A stretch of 64,000 nucleotides of DNA, taken from Pedobacter sandarakinus (GTDB taxonomy: Bacteria; Bacteroidota; Bacteroidia; Sphingobacteriales; Sphingobacteriaceae). The stretch covers positions 16,364 to 80,363 of the forward strand of contig NZ_JAPIVG010000008.1 of the NCBI RefSeq assembly GCF_026240095.1, read 5' to 3'. The position numbers and the translations under genes are program-made. This document shows positions 1 to 8,285 of the stretch, in pieces. The notes under the pieces are model-generated. The model was given only the letters and a program-made list of their open reading frames with translations. It was not told the DNA's origin and did not search any database. Each line of letters opens with the position of its first letter. Position 1 is the stretch's first letter.

Positions 1-1323
1 GAGTTGTTACGGGCCCCGAAGAAAGACGATTTAATTACGTTGGTAGATCAAACAGAATCTAAAAGGCAAATGCTGGCGCAAGCGGGGTTATATTCCAAGA
101 AAGACCTCAGCGAAGAGGAAAAAAAAATGCGTCGCGATATTGTACGGATGCAAAATGAGGTAAGCAGGGATCTAAATATTGCCTGGATTAGCCAGATGAT
201 AAATACCGAATCGCCGTTACGCGAAAAAATGACGCTTTTTTGGCACGGACATTTTGCCTGCAGAAGCAATAACCCAATGTACGCCCAGCAGCTCAATAAT
301 ATCCAAAGAACGCATGGTTTAGGTAGCTTCAAAACGTTACTTGTAGAAGTTTCAAAATCGCCAGCCATGCTTCAATACCTAAACAACCAGCAAAACAGAA
401 AGGGCAAACCGAATGAAAATTTTGCCAGGGAGCTGATGGAATTATTCACCTTAGGCCGTGGAAATTACGCCGAGAACGACATCAAAGAATCGGCCAGGGC
501 ATTTACCGGATGGATGTACGACAGAGACGGATCTTTTATCTTTCGTAAGGCGCTACATGATGATGGTACCAAAACCTTTTTCGGTAAGGTTGGCAATTTC
601 GAGGGCGAAAATATCATCGACATTATTCTCGAAAAACCACAAACAGCCGAGTTCATTGCTCGGAAAGCTTACAGATTCTTTGTTAATGATACCCCTAACG
701 AAGTACATGTAAAAGAGCTGGCCAGTCATTTCTATAACAGCAAGTACGATATCGCTGCCCTAATGCACAAGCTCCTTACGGCAGACTGGTTTTATAGCAG
801 CGAAAATGTTGGTAACAAAATAAAATCGCCGGTTGAGTTCTTAGTTGGCCTCAGTAGAGAATTTTATGTTACCTATAATAAGCCGCAGGTGCTTATCCAA
901 TTACAAAGTAGCTTGGGTCAATATCTTTTCAACCCGCCAAATGTGGCTGGTTGGCCTGGTGGGCAAAACTGGATCGATAGTTCTTCGCTCATGCTTCGAA
1001 TGCGCATCCCTTCACTAGTACTCAATGATGGCGAAATTGACTTTAGTGGCAAGGCAGACCCTGAAGATGAGGCGGTGATTGCCCTGAGCAGAACCAATAC
1101 GGCAAATGCCAATAACAATCAACCAAAATCTTACGTAAATGCCAGCGCAGATTGGCCAAAATTTTTGGCTACCCTTCCCAAAGGCCTTACGCCCCTTGCC
1201 CTCACACAATTTTTACTTCAACCTAAGTTAAACGATAAAATAACAAACATGGTGGCAGATAATAAGGGCTTACGCAGTACAGCCGTAGAAATAACCAGCA
1301 TGCCCGAATATCAACTTTGCTAA
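1..1323 (+). CDS. DUF1800 family protein (5' end outside window)
   Basis: The reading frame is open from base 1 without a convincing start, so the N-terminus lies outside the window; 440 codons and a TAA are visible. Family hallmarks are seen: MTLFWHGHF near residue 79, ARELMELFTLGRGNY near 143 followed by ARAFTGW, and NPPNVAGWPGG near 312. DUF1800 proteins have no firmly established biochemical role; they are typically encoded next to DUF1501 proteins, as here (19 bp to the next gene), which suggests one operon and a joint role. The C-terminal MPEYQ segment matches the usual family ending. Confidence 0.92.
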   Translation, partial: ELLRAPKKDDLITLVDQTESKRQMLAQAGLYSKKDLSEEEKKMRRDIVRMQNEVSRDLNIAWISQMINTESPLREKMTLFWHGHFACRSNNPMYAQQLNNIQRTHGLGSFKTLLVEVSKSPAMLQYLNNQQNRKGKPNENFARELMELFTLGRGNYAENDIKESARAFTGWMYDRDGSFIFRKALHDDGTKTFFGKVGNFEGENIIDIILEKPQTAEFIARKAYRFFVNDTPNEVHVKELASHFYNSKYDIAALMHKLLTADWFYSSENVGNKIKSPVEFLVGLSREFYVTYNKPQVLIQLQSSLGQYLFNPPNVAGWPGGQNWIDSSSLMLRMRIPSLVLNDGEIDFSGKADPEDEAVIALSRTNTANANNNQPKSYVNASADWPKFLATLPKGLTPLALTQFLLQPKLNDKITNMVADNKGLRSTAVEITSMPEYQLC

Positions 1324-1342
1324 TTCATAAACACTTAGTAAC

Positions 1343-2542
1343 ATGAACAGAAGAAATTTTTTAAGAAATACAGGTTTCGTGGCAGCAGGTTCTTTATTTG
1401 TTCCTGCGTTTATGAAACCGCTAGAGGCCATGGCGCTAGGTGAGCTAAGCCTATATAAAAATTTAGTAGTGGTACAACTTTCTGGTGGTAACGATGGTCT
1501 AAATACCGTTGTTCCTTTTGGAAACGATATTTACTACCAAAAAAGACGAGGCATTGCCATAAAGCCAGAGGAGGTAATTAAGCTGAATGATATGCAGGGA
1601 CTAAACCCCAACATGAAGGCACTGCAAGAAATTTACGACCAAGGCTGGATGACTATCATTAATGATGTAGGTTACCCAAATCCCGATCGTTCTCACTTCC
1701 GCTCGATGGATATTTGGCAAACCGGTAGCGATAGCAACCAATTTCTATCTACTGGGTGGATTGGCCGTTATTTAGACAGCAACTGCCAAACCTGCAAATT
1801 CCCTTATACCGCCATCGAAGTAGACGATTCTTTATCGCTGGCCATGAAGGGGCAAACTAAAAAAGGTATCGCCCTAAAAGATCCTGCAGCATTGTACCGC
1901 AACACCAACGATCCATTTTTTAAAGCCATGCTGCAAAGCGATAAAGAGCATCTGGATGAAGATAACTTGGGTTATCTATACAAAACCATGATCGAAACGC
2001 AATCATCAGCAAGCTATATTCAAAATACCTCAAAAATTTATCAATCAAAATCTACTTACCCACAGAGTGGTTTCGCCAATCAGCTAAAAACAGTGTCTAA
2101 GTTTATTTCGTCGGGCTTAAAAACAAGGGTATATTATGTTTCCCTCAGCGGTTTCGATACTCACGTAAACCAAATTAACCAACAGGGCAACCTGCTTAAA
2201 CAGTATAGCGAAGGTATGGCCGCATTCTTAAAAGACCTAAAAACCAACAACAAATTAGAAGATACCTTGGTGGTAACCTTCTCCGAATTTGGCCGCAGGG
2301 TAGAGCAAAATGCCAGCAATGGTACCGACCACGGCACCGCCAATAACATGTTTGTTTTTGGAGGCCGTTTAAAAAAACAAGGTATCTTCAACTCAGCACC
2401 AAACTTAAGCGATTTAGATACCGGCGATCTAAAATATCAACTCGACTTTAGACAGGTTTACGGTACCATTTTAGATAAATGGCTCGATGTAAACAATGCC
2501 GATATCTTGAATAAAAAGTTTAATACCCTAGATTTTATTTAA
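1343..2542 (+). CDS. DUF1501 family protein with twin-arginine signal
   Basis: 399 aa. The N-terminus MNRRNFLRNTGFVAAGSLFV has the RR motif and a hydrophobic stretch of a Tat signal, so export in folded form is expected. Motifs shared with the alkaline-phosphatase/sulfatase fold are visible: SGGNDGLNTVVPF near 47, PDRSHFRSMDIW near 113, GFDTHVNQ near 269 and TFSEFGRR followed by GTDHGTANN near 313-330. These are likely metal-site residues, but the substrate of the family is unknown. It follows the DUF1800 gene by 19 bp. Two tatA genes lie near 43 kb in the same window. Confidence 0.92.
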   Translation: MNRRNFLRNTGFVAAGSLFVPAFMKPLEAMALGELSLYKNLVVVQLSGGNDGLNTVVPFGNDIYYQKRRGIAIKPEEVIKLNDMQGLNPNMKALQEIYDQGWMTIINDVGYPNPDRSHFRSMDIWQTGSDSNQFLSTGWIGRYLDSNCQTCKFPYTAIEVDDSLSLAMKGQTKKGIALKDPAALYRNTNDPFFKAMLQSDKEHLDEDNLGYLYKTMIETQSSASYIQNTSKIYQSKSTYPQSGFANQLKTVSKFISSGLKTRVYYVSLSGFDTHVNQINQQGNLLKQYSEGMAAFLKDLKTNNKLEDTLVVTFSEFGRRVEQNASNGTDHGTANNMFVFGGRLKKQGIFNSAPNLSDLDTGDLKYQLDFRQVYGTILDKWLDVNNADILNKKFNTLDFI

Positions 2543-2575
2543 TTTTCTGGAAAGCAAAACCTGCATATCATAGCT

Positions 2576-2655
2576 GAGCTTCGGTCCCGCTATTCGCAAA
2601 AAAAAGCCCACTATCATAAGCAAATTGGGGCTTTTTTTTGCTGCTATCGGGTTTA
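2576..2655 (-). repeat. dispersed intergenic repeat, copy 1
   Basis: Read on the minus strand, it begins TAAACCCGATAGCAGC and ends GCGGGACCGAAGCTC. These ends match other copies at about 3.4, 11.4, 14.5, 19.4, 44.7 and 63.7 kb. It lies directly downstream of the DUF1501 gene and contains a hairpin. Confidence 0.6.
2596..2641. terminator. bidirectional terminator-like hairpin inside repeat copy 1
   Basis: An A-tract plus GCCC pairs with GGGC plus a T-tract across a loop of about 17 nt, giving U-runs on either strand. It is positioned to end the DUF1800-DUF1501 transcript. Confidence 0.6.
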
Positions 2656-2977
2656 TTTTAGAACTGTCTGTTAAACATAAAAAAGCCACTTTCAGGGAAA
2701 ACGCTAAATACATTTGACTTCGCAAAAGGTTAGCTATTCTAGCATTTAGGAGCTAATATATTGCCAGCTGTTGAATATAACTTAACCACCCCGTCTGTTC
2801 CGCATCCACGCCTCCAACGGATGGGGAATAGCAAATCGCGTTCGTTAATAGTTTGATAACACCTCACCTACTTCGAAAGATGACAAAACCAAGTTGAGAG
2901 ATGATAACCCAAACCCATAATTTATACTTCATTTTGTAACATTCTAATTTGGATGCAATCTTAACCTAAAAACAAAA
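2656..2977. other. intergenic region without a visible gene
   Basis: No reading frame in this stretch looks coding. A GC-richer patch at about 2788-2833 holds CCACCCCG and GGATGGGGAAT, resembling intergenic repeat debris. The last 40 bases presumably hold the promoter of the YccF gene, but no clear TANNTTTG box is seen. Confidence 0.5.
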
Positions 2978-3346
2978 ATGAACTTTTTAGGTAACATCAT
3001 CTGGATAATTTTTGGTGGTATTTTTATATTCTTCGAGTATATTATTGGGGGCTTAATACTTTGCCTTACTATTGTTGGCATTCCCTTTGGCATTCAATGC
3101 TTTAAATTTGCCATTGTTGGCTTGGCCCCTTTTGGCATCAAAATTACCGATACCTCATCAAACACAGGATGCCTTTCTACCGTAATGAATTTAATTTGGC
3201 TGGTGTGCGGCGGCTTTTGGATTGCCCTAACACATTTATTTTTTGGCTTGCTTTTTTGCGTTACAATAATAGGGATCCCGTTTGGCAGGCAGCATTTTAA
3301 GTTAATGAACCTGGCTTTTACGCCCTTCGGAAAATCGATCTCTTAA
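2978..3346 (+). CDS. YccF domain-containing inner-membrane protein
   Basis: 122 aa. Two copies of the YccF (DUF307) repeat are visible: residues about 4-55 with GGLILCLTIVGIPFG, and about 66-120 with FGLLFCVTIIGIPFG. Each repeat is hydrophobic and ends in an (A/T)PFGK/I-type motif (LAPFGIKI, FTPFGKSI). The protein should span the inner membrane with about four helices. Length is normal for the family; its function is not known. It stands alone, flanked by intergenic repeats on both sides. Confidence 0.9.
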   Translation: MNFLGNIIWIIFGGIFIFFEYIIGGLILCLTIVGIPFGIQCFKFAIVGLAPFGIKITDTSSNTGCLSTVMNLIWLVCGGFWIALTHLFFGLLFCVTIIGIPFGRQHFKLMNLAFTPFGKSIS

Positions 3347-3393
3347 GCAATAGACCAACAGCTTGCTCAAAAAAATGCGAATTACGCCCGTAC

Positions 3394-3478
3394 TATAGCC
3401 CCAATTGAAATGGAAAGCCCACAGCCCAATTTTTCATTGGGCGAGGACTTGCAATGGAAAGTGGGACTGCTGCAACAA
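3394..3478 (+). repeat. dispersed intergenic repeat, copy 2
   Basis: Begins TAGCCCCAATTGAAATGG and ends AAAGTGGGACTGCTGC, matching both ends of copy 3 at 11.4 kb. It contains a perfect 7-bp hairpin (GCCCAAT / ATTGGGC, 3424-3442). It lies between converging genes. Confidence 0.6.
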
Positions 3479-3499
3479 ATGTGTACTACACTTGCGCTT

Positions 3500-4480
3500 C
3501 TAATCTTGCGCAATTAAACCCAAAGCTTTCGAATGCGCAATGGCTTCGTTGCTATCAACAAAAAGACAAGTACTTACCCCCTTATCCTCAATTTTTTGCA
3601 ACGTAATTTTCGTGTCCTCAGCATTTGCTGGCACAATGTTCCGAATGTAAACCGCAGCGATATTTACCGGATATTTTTCTACAATAGAGGCATAAATGTG
3701 TGGATCCTGCTGAGAATTATCGCCAAAGAATACAAACTTTTGGTTTGGAAATGCATCCAAAATCCGCATTACCCTAAGCAGCTTCCCTTCATGCCCTGTC
3801 TTTCCTGTCTTAATCAAATCTTTCCAACGTTTTAGGGTATTTAGCAGAAAAGCCCCATCGGGAAGCTTATTAAAGTGAAAAGTTTCAACCAGGTAATCGT
3901 ACAAATTCCATTCGCTGCTACTCACATAAAAAAAAGGGTTCGGTTGGTCTTTCTCGGTATGTGCCAAAGCCAGTTGTTGGTAATGGCTTGCAGCTTCTGG
4001 AAAGGTTTTGCGGGTATGTGGATTTTTGATAAAAAGCTCTCTTAGCCGGCGGCCAATTGTTGCCGAATGAGATACCATTACGGTGTCGTCTACATCAGAG
4101 ATGAACCCATATTGTGTAATGTGTGGTACATAAACTTTTCCTTCGCCACTATTTAATACGTTTCCCTGCTCATCTAACGCATCTACTTTAACAAAATGCC
4201 AACCCCCGGCAACGTCTTCTTCGGCCTCCCATTCAAATTTAAAAAAGCCATCTTTTTCGGTTTTGTTGTAAACCGTTTGACCGAAAAACTGCAACCTTAC
4301 CGACAAAGAAGGGTAAGGCTTTAAGATAAAAAGCTTTAGTAGGTGGATAATGTTGATGAAAATATTATTGCTAAAAATTTGCTGTGTTTTTGCTTTCTTT
4401 TTAAATACATGACCATATACTACTAGATTATGTTTGTGCCCATAACCACGATAAACTTTTACACTAACACTTTTATTCAT
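3500..4480 (-). CDS. App1-type phosphatidate phosphatase domain protein (DUF2183)
   Basis: 326 aa from the ATG at 4480; the frame can be extended to a TTG at 4504. The catalytic haloacid-dehalogenase-like signature GFISDVDDTVM (DxDxT, about D129 and D131) is intact, followed by FYVSSSEWNLYDYL and FVFFGDNSQQDPHIY, the usual App1 layout. The family removes phosphate from phosphatidic acid to give diacylglycerol. The N-terminal ~120 residues form a beta-rich domain. No signal peptide is seen. It is divergent from a diacylglycerol-kinase-family gene that would catalyse the opposing reaction, which supports a lipid role. The exact substrate is inferred. Confidence 0.85.
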   Translation of the reverse strand: MNKSVSVKVYRGYGHKHNLVVYGHVFKKKAKTQQIFSNNIFINIIHLLKLFILKPYPSLSVRLQFFGQTVYNKTEKDGFFKFEWEAEEDVAGGWHFVKVDALDEQGNVLNSGEGKVYVPHITQYGFISDVDDTVMVSHSATIGRRLRELFIKNPHTRKTFPEAASHYQQLALAHTEKDQPNPFFYVSSSEWNLYDYLVETFHFNKLPDGAFLLNTLKRWKDLIKTGKTGHEGKLLRVMRILDAFPNQKFVFFGDNSQQDPHIYASIVEKYPVNIAAVYIRNIVPANAEDTKITLQKIEDKGVSTCLFVDSNEAIAHSKALGLIAQD

Positions 4481-4534
4481 TGATAGTAAAACAGAGTTAG
4501 GCAAAACTTGTTTGTGTGTAAAGCCATAAGAAAG

Positions 4535-5389
4535 ATGAAATTGCTATTTATTGTAAATCCGGGTTCTGGAAGTCATGATATTGACTTGAAGGAAGTAATT
4601 TCTACGCACTTTGCTGATAAAGATAGCTCAGTTGAAATTTTTGAACTCCCTGAAGATTGCGACATTGAAAAGATTAAGCAAAAAATAAATCAGGAAAAAG
4701 CAGATCGGGTTGTTGCTGTTGGTGGCGATGGAACCTTAAAACTGGTTGCCGAATGCCTGTTAAACACGGATACTCCCATTGGCATCATTCCCGCCGGATC
4801 TGCAAATGGGATGGCCAAAGAACTGGGTATCCCTACCGATATTGAGTTGGCACTGGATGTAGTGGAACAAGGTACACCACGTAAAATACATGCAGTTAAA
4901 CTTAACGATGAAATTTGTATTCATCTATCTGATTTGGGCTTTAATGCCTATTTGGTTAAAAAATTTGATATGCTACCTGACCGTGGCATGTGGGGATATG
5001 CAAAAGCAACATGGCATGCGCTATGGAACCATAAGCGGATGCAAGTAGAACTAAATATTGAAGGTAAGCATATAAAATCTGCTGCTGCAATGGTAGCCAT
5101 AGCCAATGCCACCATGTATGGTACCGGCCTGAAGATAAATCCTGACGGAAAATTAGACGATAATCTGTTTGAAATTGTAGTAGTTAAAGATTATTCTTAT
5201 CTCGAAATCTTAAAAATCTGGCTAACTAAAATTCCGTTTAACCCAAAGAAAATCGAAGTTTTTCAAACGGAAGAGGTGAAAATATCATCTAAACATAAAG
5301 TCCATTTCCAGGTTGATGGCGAATATGTTGGCAAAGTAAATACAGTTGAAGCTAAAATTTTACCTGCTGCCATTACCGTAATTACCTAG
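4535..5389 (+). CDS. diacylglycerol kinase family (YegS/BmrU) lipid kinase
   Basis: 284 aa from the ATG at 4535, giving MKLLFIVNPGSGSHD; the frame opens at a TTG at 4508, which would add nine unlikely residues. The NPGSG start and the nucleotide-binding VAVGGDGTLK (about 61-70) and IIPAGSANGMAKELG motifs define the DAGK catalytic domain; the C-terminal half carries the second lobe with DGKLDDNLFEIVVV. It should phosphorylate a lipid such as diacylglycerol or a sphingoid base. Divergent from the App1-type phosphatase. It overlaps the converging membrane-protein gene by 8 bp. Confidence 0.9.
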   Translation: MKLLFIVNPGSGSHDIDLKEVISTHFADKDSSVEIFELPEDCDIEKIKQKINQEKADRVVAVGGDGTLKLVAECLLNTDTPIGIIPAGSANGMAKELGIPTDIELALDVVEQGTPRKIHAVKLNDEICIHLSDLGFNAYLVKKFDMLPDRGMWGYAKATWHALWNHKRMQVELNIEGKHIKSAAAMVAIANATMYGTGLKINPDGKLDDNLFEIVVVKDYSYLEILKIWLTKIPFNPKKIEVFQTEEVKISSKHKVHFQVDGEYVGKVNTVEAKILPAAITVIT

Positions 5390-5774
5390 GCAATTTCCGA
5401 TGGAGTTTAACAGTGAAGTATAGTCGGAAAACCTCTGCAATAAAACAAAGCTTAAAAAGAATGGTAAACCAACCATCGCTTAGGCCAAACCATTCGGGAA
5501 GAAATGTAATAAAACCGAAAGAAAAAATCCATACCACCAGGCGGAAAGGGAATTGGATATAATACATAATAAATCCAAATGACTTGAATAAGGCCAAGCC
5601 AACTGCAGAGATAAAGAGTGAAACGAACACAAATAGGGTGAAGTAAACTTTTACCTGCGATAAGGTTTGATCGGGAATGAGATTGAGATGGGTGACCATG
5701 CCCCAAAACTGCTTCATTAGCAGCAGTATACTAATAACATCAAGCAAAGCAAAAAACCTGGCTGTATTTTTCAT
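5382..5774 (-). CDS. small integral membrane protein, unknown function
   Basis: 130 aa with about four predicted membrane helices (around 10-30, 45-65, 68-90, 95-118) and a basic C-terminus KLHRKLPR. I recognise no family. Its ATG immediately abuts the TAA of the upstream TonB-C gene, so the two are probably co-transcribed and translationally coupled. The 3' end overlaps the converging lipid kinase gene by 8 bp. Confidence 0.8.
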   Translation of the reverse strand: MKNTARFFALLDVISILLLMKQFWGMVTHLNLIPDQTLSQVKVYFTLFVFVSLFISAVGLALFKSFGFIMYYIQFPFRLVVWIFSFGFITFLPEWFGLSDGWFTILFKLCFIAEVFRLYFTVKLHRKLPR

Positions 5775-6428
5775 TTATTGGCAGTACTTGGATAGATACT
5801 CATCTGCTAAGCTACTACCCATATGCTTAACAAACAAAAAATCTTCACATGCGCCCTGCCTATCTCCTTGCTTTATTTTTTTTAGCCCGTTCTCAATCCT
5901 GGAATTAAGGTATTCATCATCTATCCCTAACTGCTTCTTAATTGCGATAAATTGCACTTCTTGACCGGGTTGCGCCTTATCAATGTTTTTATAGAAATTG
6001 ATTACTGAATTGGTAAGTTCTTCTTCTGCCCGGTATGCTTGGATGGATGTTTGGATATCGCTACTTGATCTGCCTTCACAGTTATAGCCCTGGAGCTTAA
6101 AAGTTACTGGAACAATTACAGAGGTGGTGGTATCGTAGTTAGCTGGCACCTGCCACTTTCCGCTGCTCATCCTTACCAAACGCAAAGCTTCTTCATCTAA
6201 ATCAGATAAAATGCCCTTACTTATTTTCGAATAAAAAACCTTGCCATCTTGATCTAGTTTGAAACTTACATTAACCGTTCCCTGGATGCAATTTGCTTTC
6301 GAAAAACCCGGATAAATGGTGTTATTGCGCAAGAAGTCTGACCATCCGCTCTTGCCAGATTTAAATTGCAGTTGCGCATTGCAAACAAAAGCACTAATCA
6401 AAAAAATAAAAATCAACAACTTCCTCAT
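5775..6428 (-). CDS. secreted protein with TonB C-terminal domain
   Basis: 217 aa from the ATG at 6428 (the frame opens at a TTG at 6437). MRKLLIFIFLISAFVCNAQ is a signal peptide. Residues about 35-115 match the TonB_C fold: GTVNVSFKLDQDGKVFYSKI, LDEEALRLVRMSSGKWQVP and IVPVTFKL. Unlike classical TonB there is no proline-rich spacer; instead a helical tail of about 95 residues follows. Such proteins are common in Bacteroidota and are not necessarily energy transducers. Probably an operon with the downstream 130-aa membrane protein. Confidence 0.85.
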   Translation of the reverse strand: MRKLLIFIFLISAFVCNAQLQFKSGKSGWSDFLRNNTIYPGFSKANCIQGTVNVSFKLDQDGKVFYSKISKGILSDLDEEALRLVRMSSGKWQVPANYDTTTSVIVPVTFKLQGYNCEGRSSSDIQTSIQAYRAEEELTNSVINFYKNIDKAQPGQEVQFIAIKKQLGIDDEYLNSRIENGLKKIKQGDRQGACEDFLFVKHMGSSLADEYLSKYCQ

Positions 6429-6442
6429 TGTTACCAATTTAA

Positions 6443-6469
6443 TAAAAAAAGCCTGCTTTTAAGAGGCTT
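6443..6469 (-). terminator. rho-independent terminator after the M23 peptidase gene
   Basis: On the minus strand AAGCCT, a short loop and AGGCTT are followed by a run of seven Ts. It sits 20 bp after the M23 peptidase stop and separates it from the TonB-C gene. Confidence 0.7.
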
Positions 6470-6488
6470 CGACAGAAAACTTACATTT

Positions 6489-7181
6489 TTATTTCAAACT
6501 GAAAGTGCGCTTCAAGATTAAATTTGGGTCTGGGCAATTGGCCAGGTATTGCGATCGCTCGCTAAATTTGCAAACCCCAGGGTAATCGCCTTTAAGTCCA
6601 TACATGTTTTTTATAATCTGAAAATGCAAATGGGGCGGCCAATAACCGTTTTCTTCTTTTAAACCTAGGGTAGCAAACTGCTCCCCAGCGCTAATATGCT
6701 TACCAACTACTAAATTGTTAAGAGATGCTAGGCTTAAATGCCCGTATAGTACGTTAAATTCAAATCCGTCTATATTGTAGCTTAAAATTATCGTTGCGCC
6801 ATAATCGCCAAAGTTGTTGTTGTTGGCAAAACTATGCACCGTGGCATCGTAAAAATTGTAAATTGGTGTTAGTGCCGGCGCCCAGATGTCTACCCCCAAA
6901 TGTAACCTTCTGGGTTCTTCCCCTGCATCAAAATGTGCACTTCGAGCATAAATGGTTCGGTGTTCATCGTAACCACCAATACCATGAGAAGCACCATTTT
7001 TAGCCAAATGCTGATTAATCCATGTCGCGAACGATTCGGTGTCGCCCAAAATTTCGGGGGTTAGCGCTGCATTGGTGGCCGTAAAATCCAGTTCAAGGAC
7101 TTTATCTGTGCCAGGGTTAAAATCTACAACATGGTGCAGCTTTTCAAAATTAGCGGCGATAACTTGATCAAAAGGTTTCAT
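6489..7181 (-). CDS. M23 (LytM-type) metallopeptidase family protein
   Basis: 230 aa from the ATG at 7181, one base after the hemolysin III TGA; the longer frame to 7235 starts at a TTG inside that gene. Zinc motifs are intact: RRLHLGVDIW (HxGxD, about H94/D98) and WPPHLHFQI (HxH, about 200). M23 enzymes cut peptide bonds in peptidoglycan. No signal peptide is visible with either start, which is odd for a cell-wall enzyme; the location or substrate may differ. Coupled to the hemolysin III gene and followed by a terminator. Confidence 0.87.
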   Translation of the reverse strand: MKPFDQVIAANFEKLHHVVDFNPGTDKVLELDFTATNAALTPEILGDTESFATWINQHLAKNGASHGIGGYDEHRTIYARSAHFDAGEEPRRLHLGVDIWAPALTPIYNFYDATVHSFANNNNFGDYGATIILSYNIDGFEFNVLYGHLSLASLNNLVVGKHISAGEQFATLGLKEENGYWPPHLHFQIIKNMYGLKGDYPGVCKFSERSQYLANCPDPNLILKRTFSLK

Positions 7182-7182
7182 T

Positions 7183-7812
7183 TCACTTGAAGATGTAAAT
7201 GTAGTTGTAAATGTAATGAGCAAGTGCGCCTCCAATAACGAAGAGGTGCCAAAGCTCGTGGCTATGCATCCAGCGGTACATCTGTTTGTCTTTAGCGTAA
7301 AAATAGGTGCCGCTTATGTACAAAACACCGCCCAGCAGCAACCAGAAAATAGCACCGATGGATAAGGTAATGAGCATTTTTTGTAACAGCGGAACTATCA
7401 AACAGCCCATTAATATATAAATCGACACCGAGATTAAAGTGCTTTTGAGCCGATTAAAAACTTTCAATAAGCAGCCTACAAGAGCAATAAGCCAAACAAT
7501 AGTAAAAAGCCCCCAACGCAAATAGCCATCGAACACCAATAGTGCAGTGGGCGTATAAGAACCGGCAATCATTAAGTAAATACAACAATGGTCTAACTTT
7601 TGCCAAAACCGAATGCCATAATCACTGGCCGGATAGCCATGATACATAGCACTTACCGAAAAGAGAACAAACATCCCGATGCTATAGATCCACGCTGCTG
7701 TAAATGCTATTGGCGTATGGCATTTAACTAACAAAAAATAACCCGCAGGGATTGCTACCAATGCGGGTATAAAATGTGTAAAAAAATTAACGGGTTCTCT
7801 TAACTTTCTCAA
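7183..7812 (-). CDS. hemolysin III family (PAQR-like) membrane protein
   Basis: 209 aa, seven likely membrane helices. Family signatures: VNFFTHFIPA at the N-terminus, SAMYHGYP near 56, KLDHCCIYLMIAGSYTP near 70 and HSHELWHLFVIGGALAHY near 183, with the conserved Ser/His/Asp/His residues of the CREST superfamily that suggest a metal-dependent hydrolase. Start is TTG; no ATG lies in frame nearby. It begins 4 bp after the rbfA stop, so rbfA, this gene and the M23 gene form one unit. Confidence 0.9.
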   Translation of the reverse strand: MRKLREPVNFFTHFIPALVAIPAGYFLLVKCHTPIAFTAAWIYSIGMFVLFSVSAMYHGYPASDYGIRFWQKLDHCCIYLMIAGSYTPTALLVFDGYLRWGLFTIVWLIALVGCLLKVFNRLKSTLISVSIYILMGCLIVPLLQKMLITLSIGAIFWLLLGGVLYISGTYFYAKDKQMYRWMHSHELWHLFVIGGALAHYIYNYIYIFK

Positions 7813-7816
7813 AGTA

Positions 7817-8197
7817 TTACTCTTCGTTGTCCTCTTCTTTTTGCCTTGGTTCTTTCGCTATTTTATCGAAAAGGTGATCCATCCGTTCTACATATTCGTT
7901 GGTGTCATCTACAAAAAAAGTAAGCTCTGGCACTACCCTTACCTGGTGGCGAATCCTGGCACCTAGCTTATACCTTATTTCACCTGCATGTGCATTAACT
8001 GTGTTAATAGATAATGTTGTGTTGGTGGTGTTAAAAAAGCTTAGATAAACTTTTGCTACTGCTAAATCTGGTGAAACCCTAACCCGGGTAATAGTTACCA
8101 GGGTATTAGGCAAAAAGGCAGCGCCTTCTCGTTGAAAAACCTGTGCTAACTCTTCCTGTAGTACTCCTGCAAATTTCTGCTGACGTTTACTTTCCAT
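7817..8197 (-). CDS. rbfA: ribosome-binding factor A
   Basis: 126 aa, close to the usual family size. Signatures are the N-terminal ESKRQQKFAGVLQEELAQVF helix, VTITRVRVSPDLAVAKVYLSF and IRYKLGARIRHQVRVVPELTFFVDDT. RbfA binds the 30S subunit during late 16S rRNA maturation. The tail is acidic and ends EEDNEE. First gene of a probable operon with hemolysin III and the M23 peptidase. Confidence 0.96.
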   Translation of the reverse strand: MESKRQQKFAGVLQEELAQVFQREGAAFLPNTLVTITRVRVSPDLAVAKVYLSFFNTTNTTLSINTVNAHAGEIRYKLGARIRHQVRVVPELTFFVDDTNEYVERMDHLFDKIAKEPRQKEEDNEE

Positions 8198-8285
8198 AAT
8201 TTTCCTTCTATCTCAATCTAGGCCCTTGGCAGACCATCCTGAATCTATTGCCGACACGAAATCTTACGTTGCTCGACCTAATAAA

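Noticed and set aside
4508..4534. Extended start of the lipid kinase at TTG
   Set aside because: The ATG at 4535 gives the normal MKLLFIVNPGSG start.
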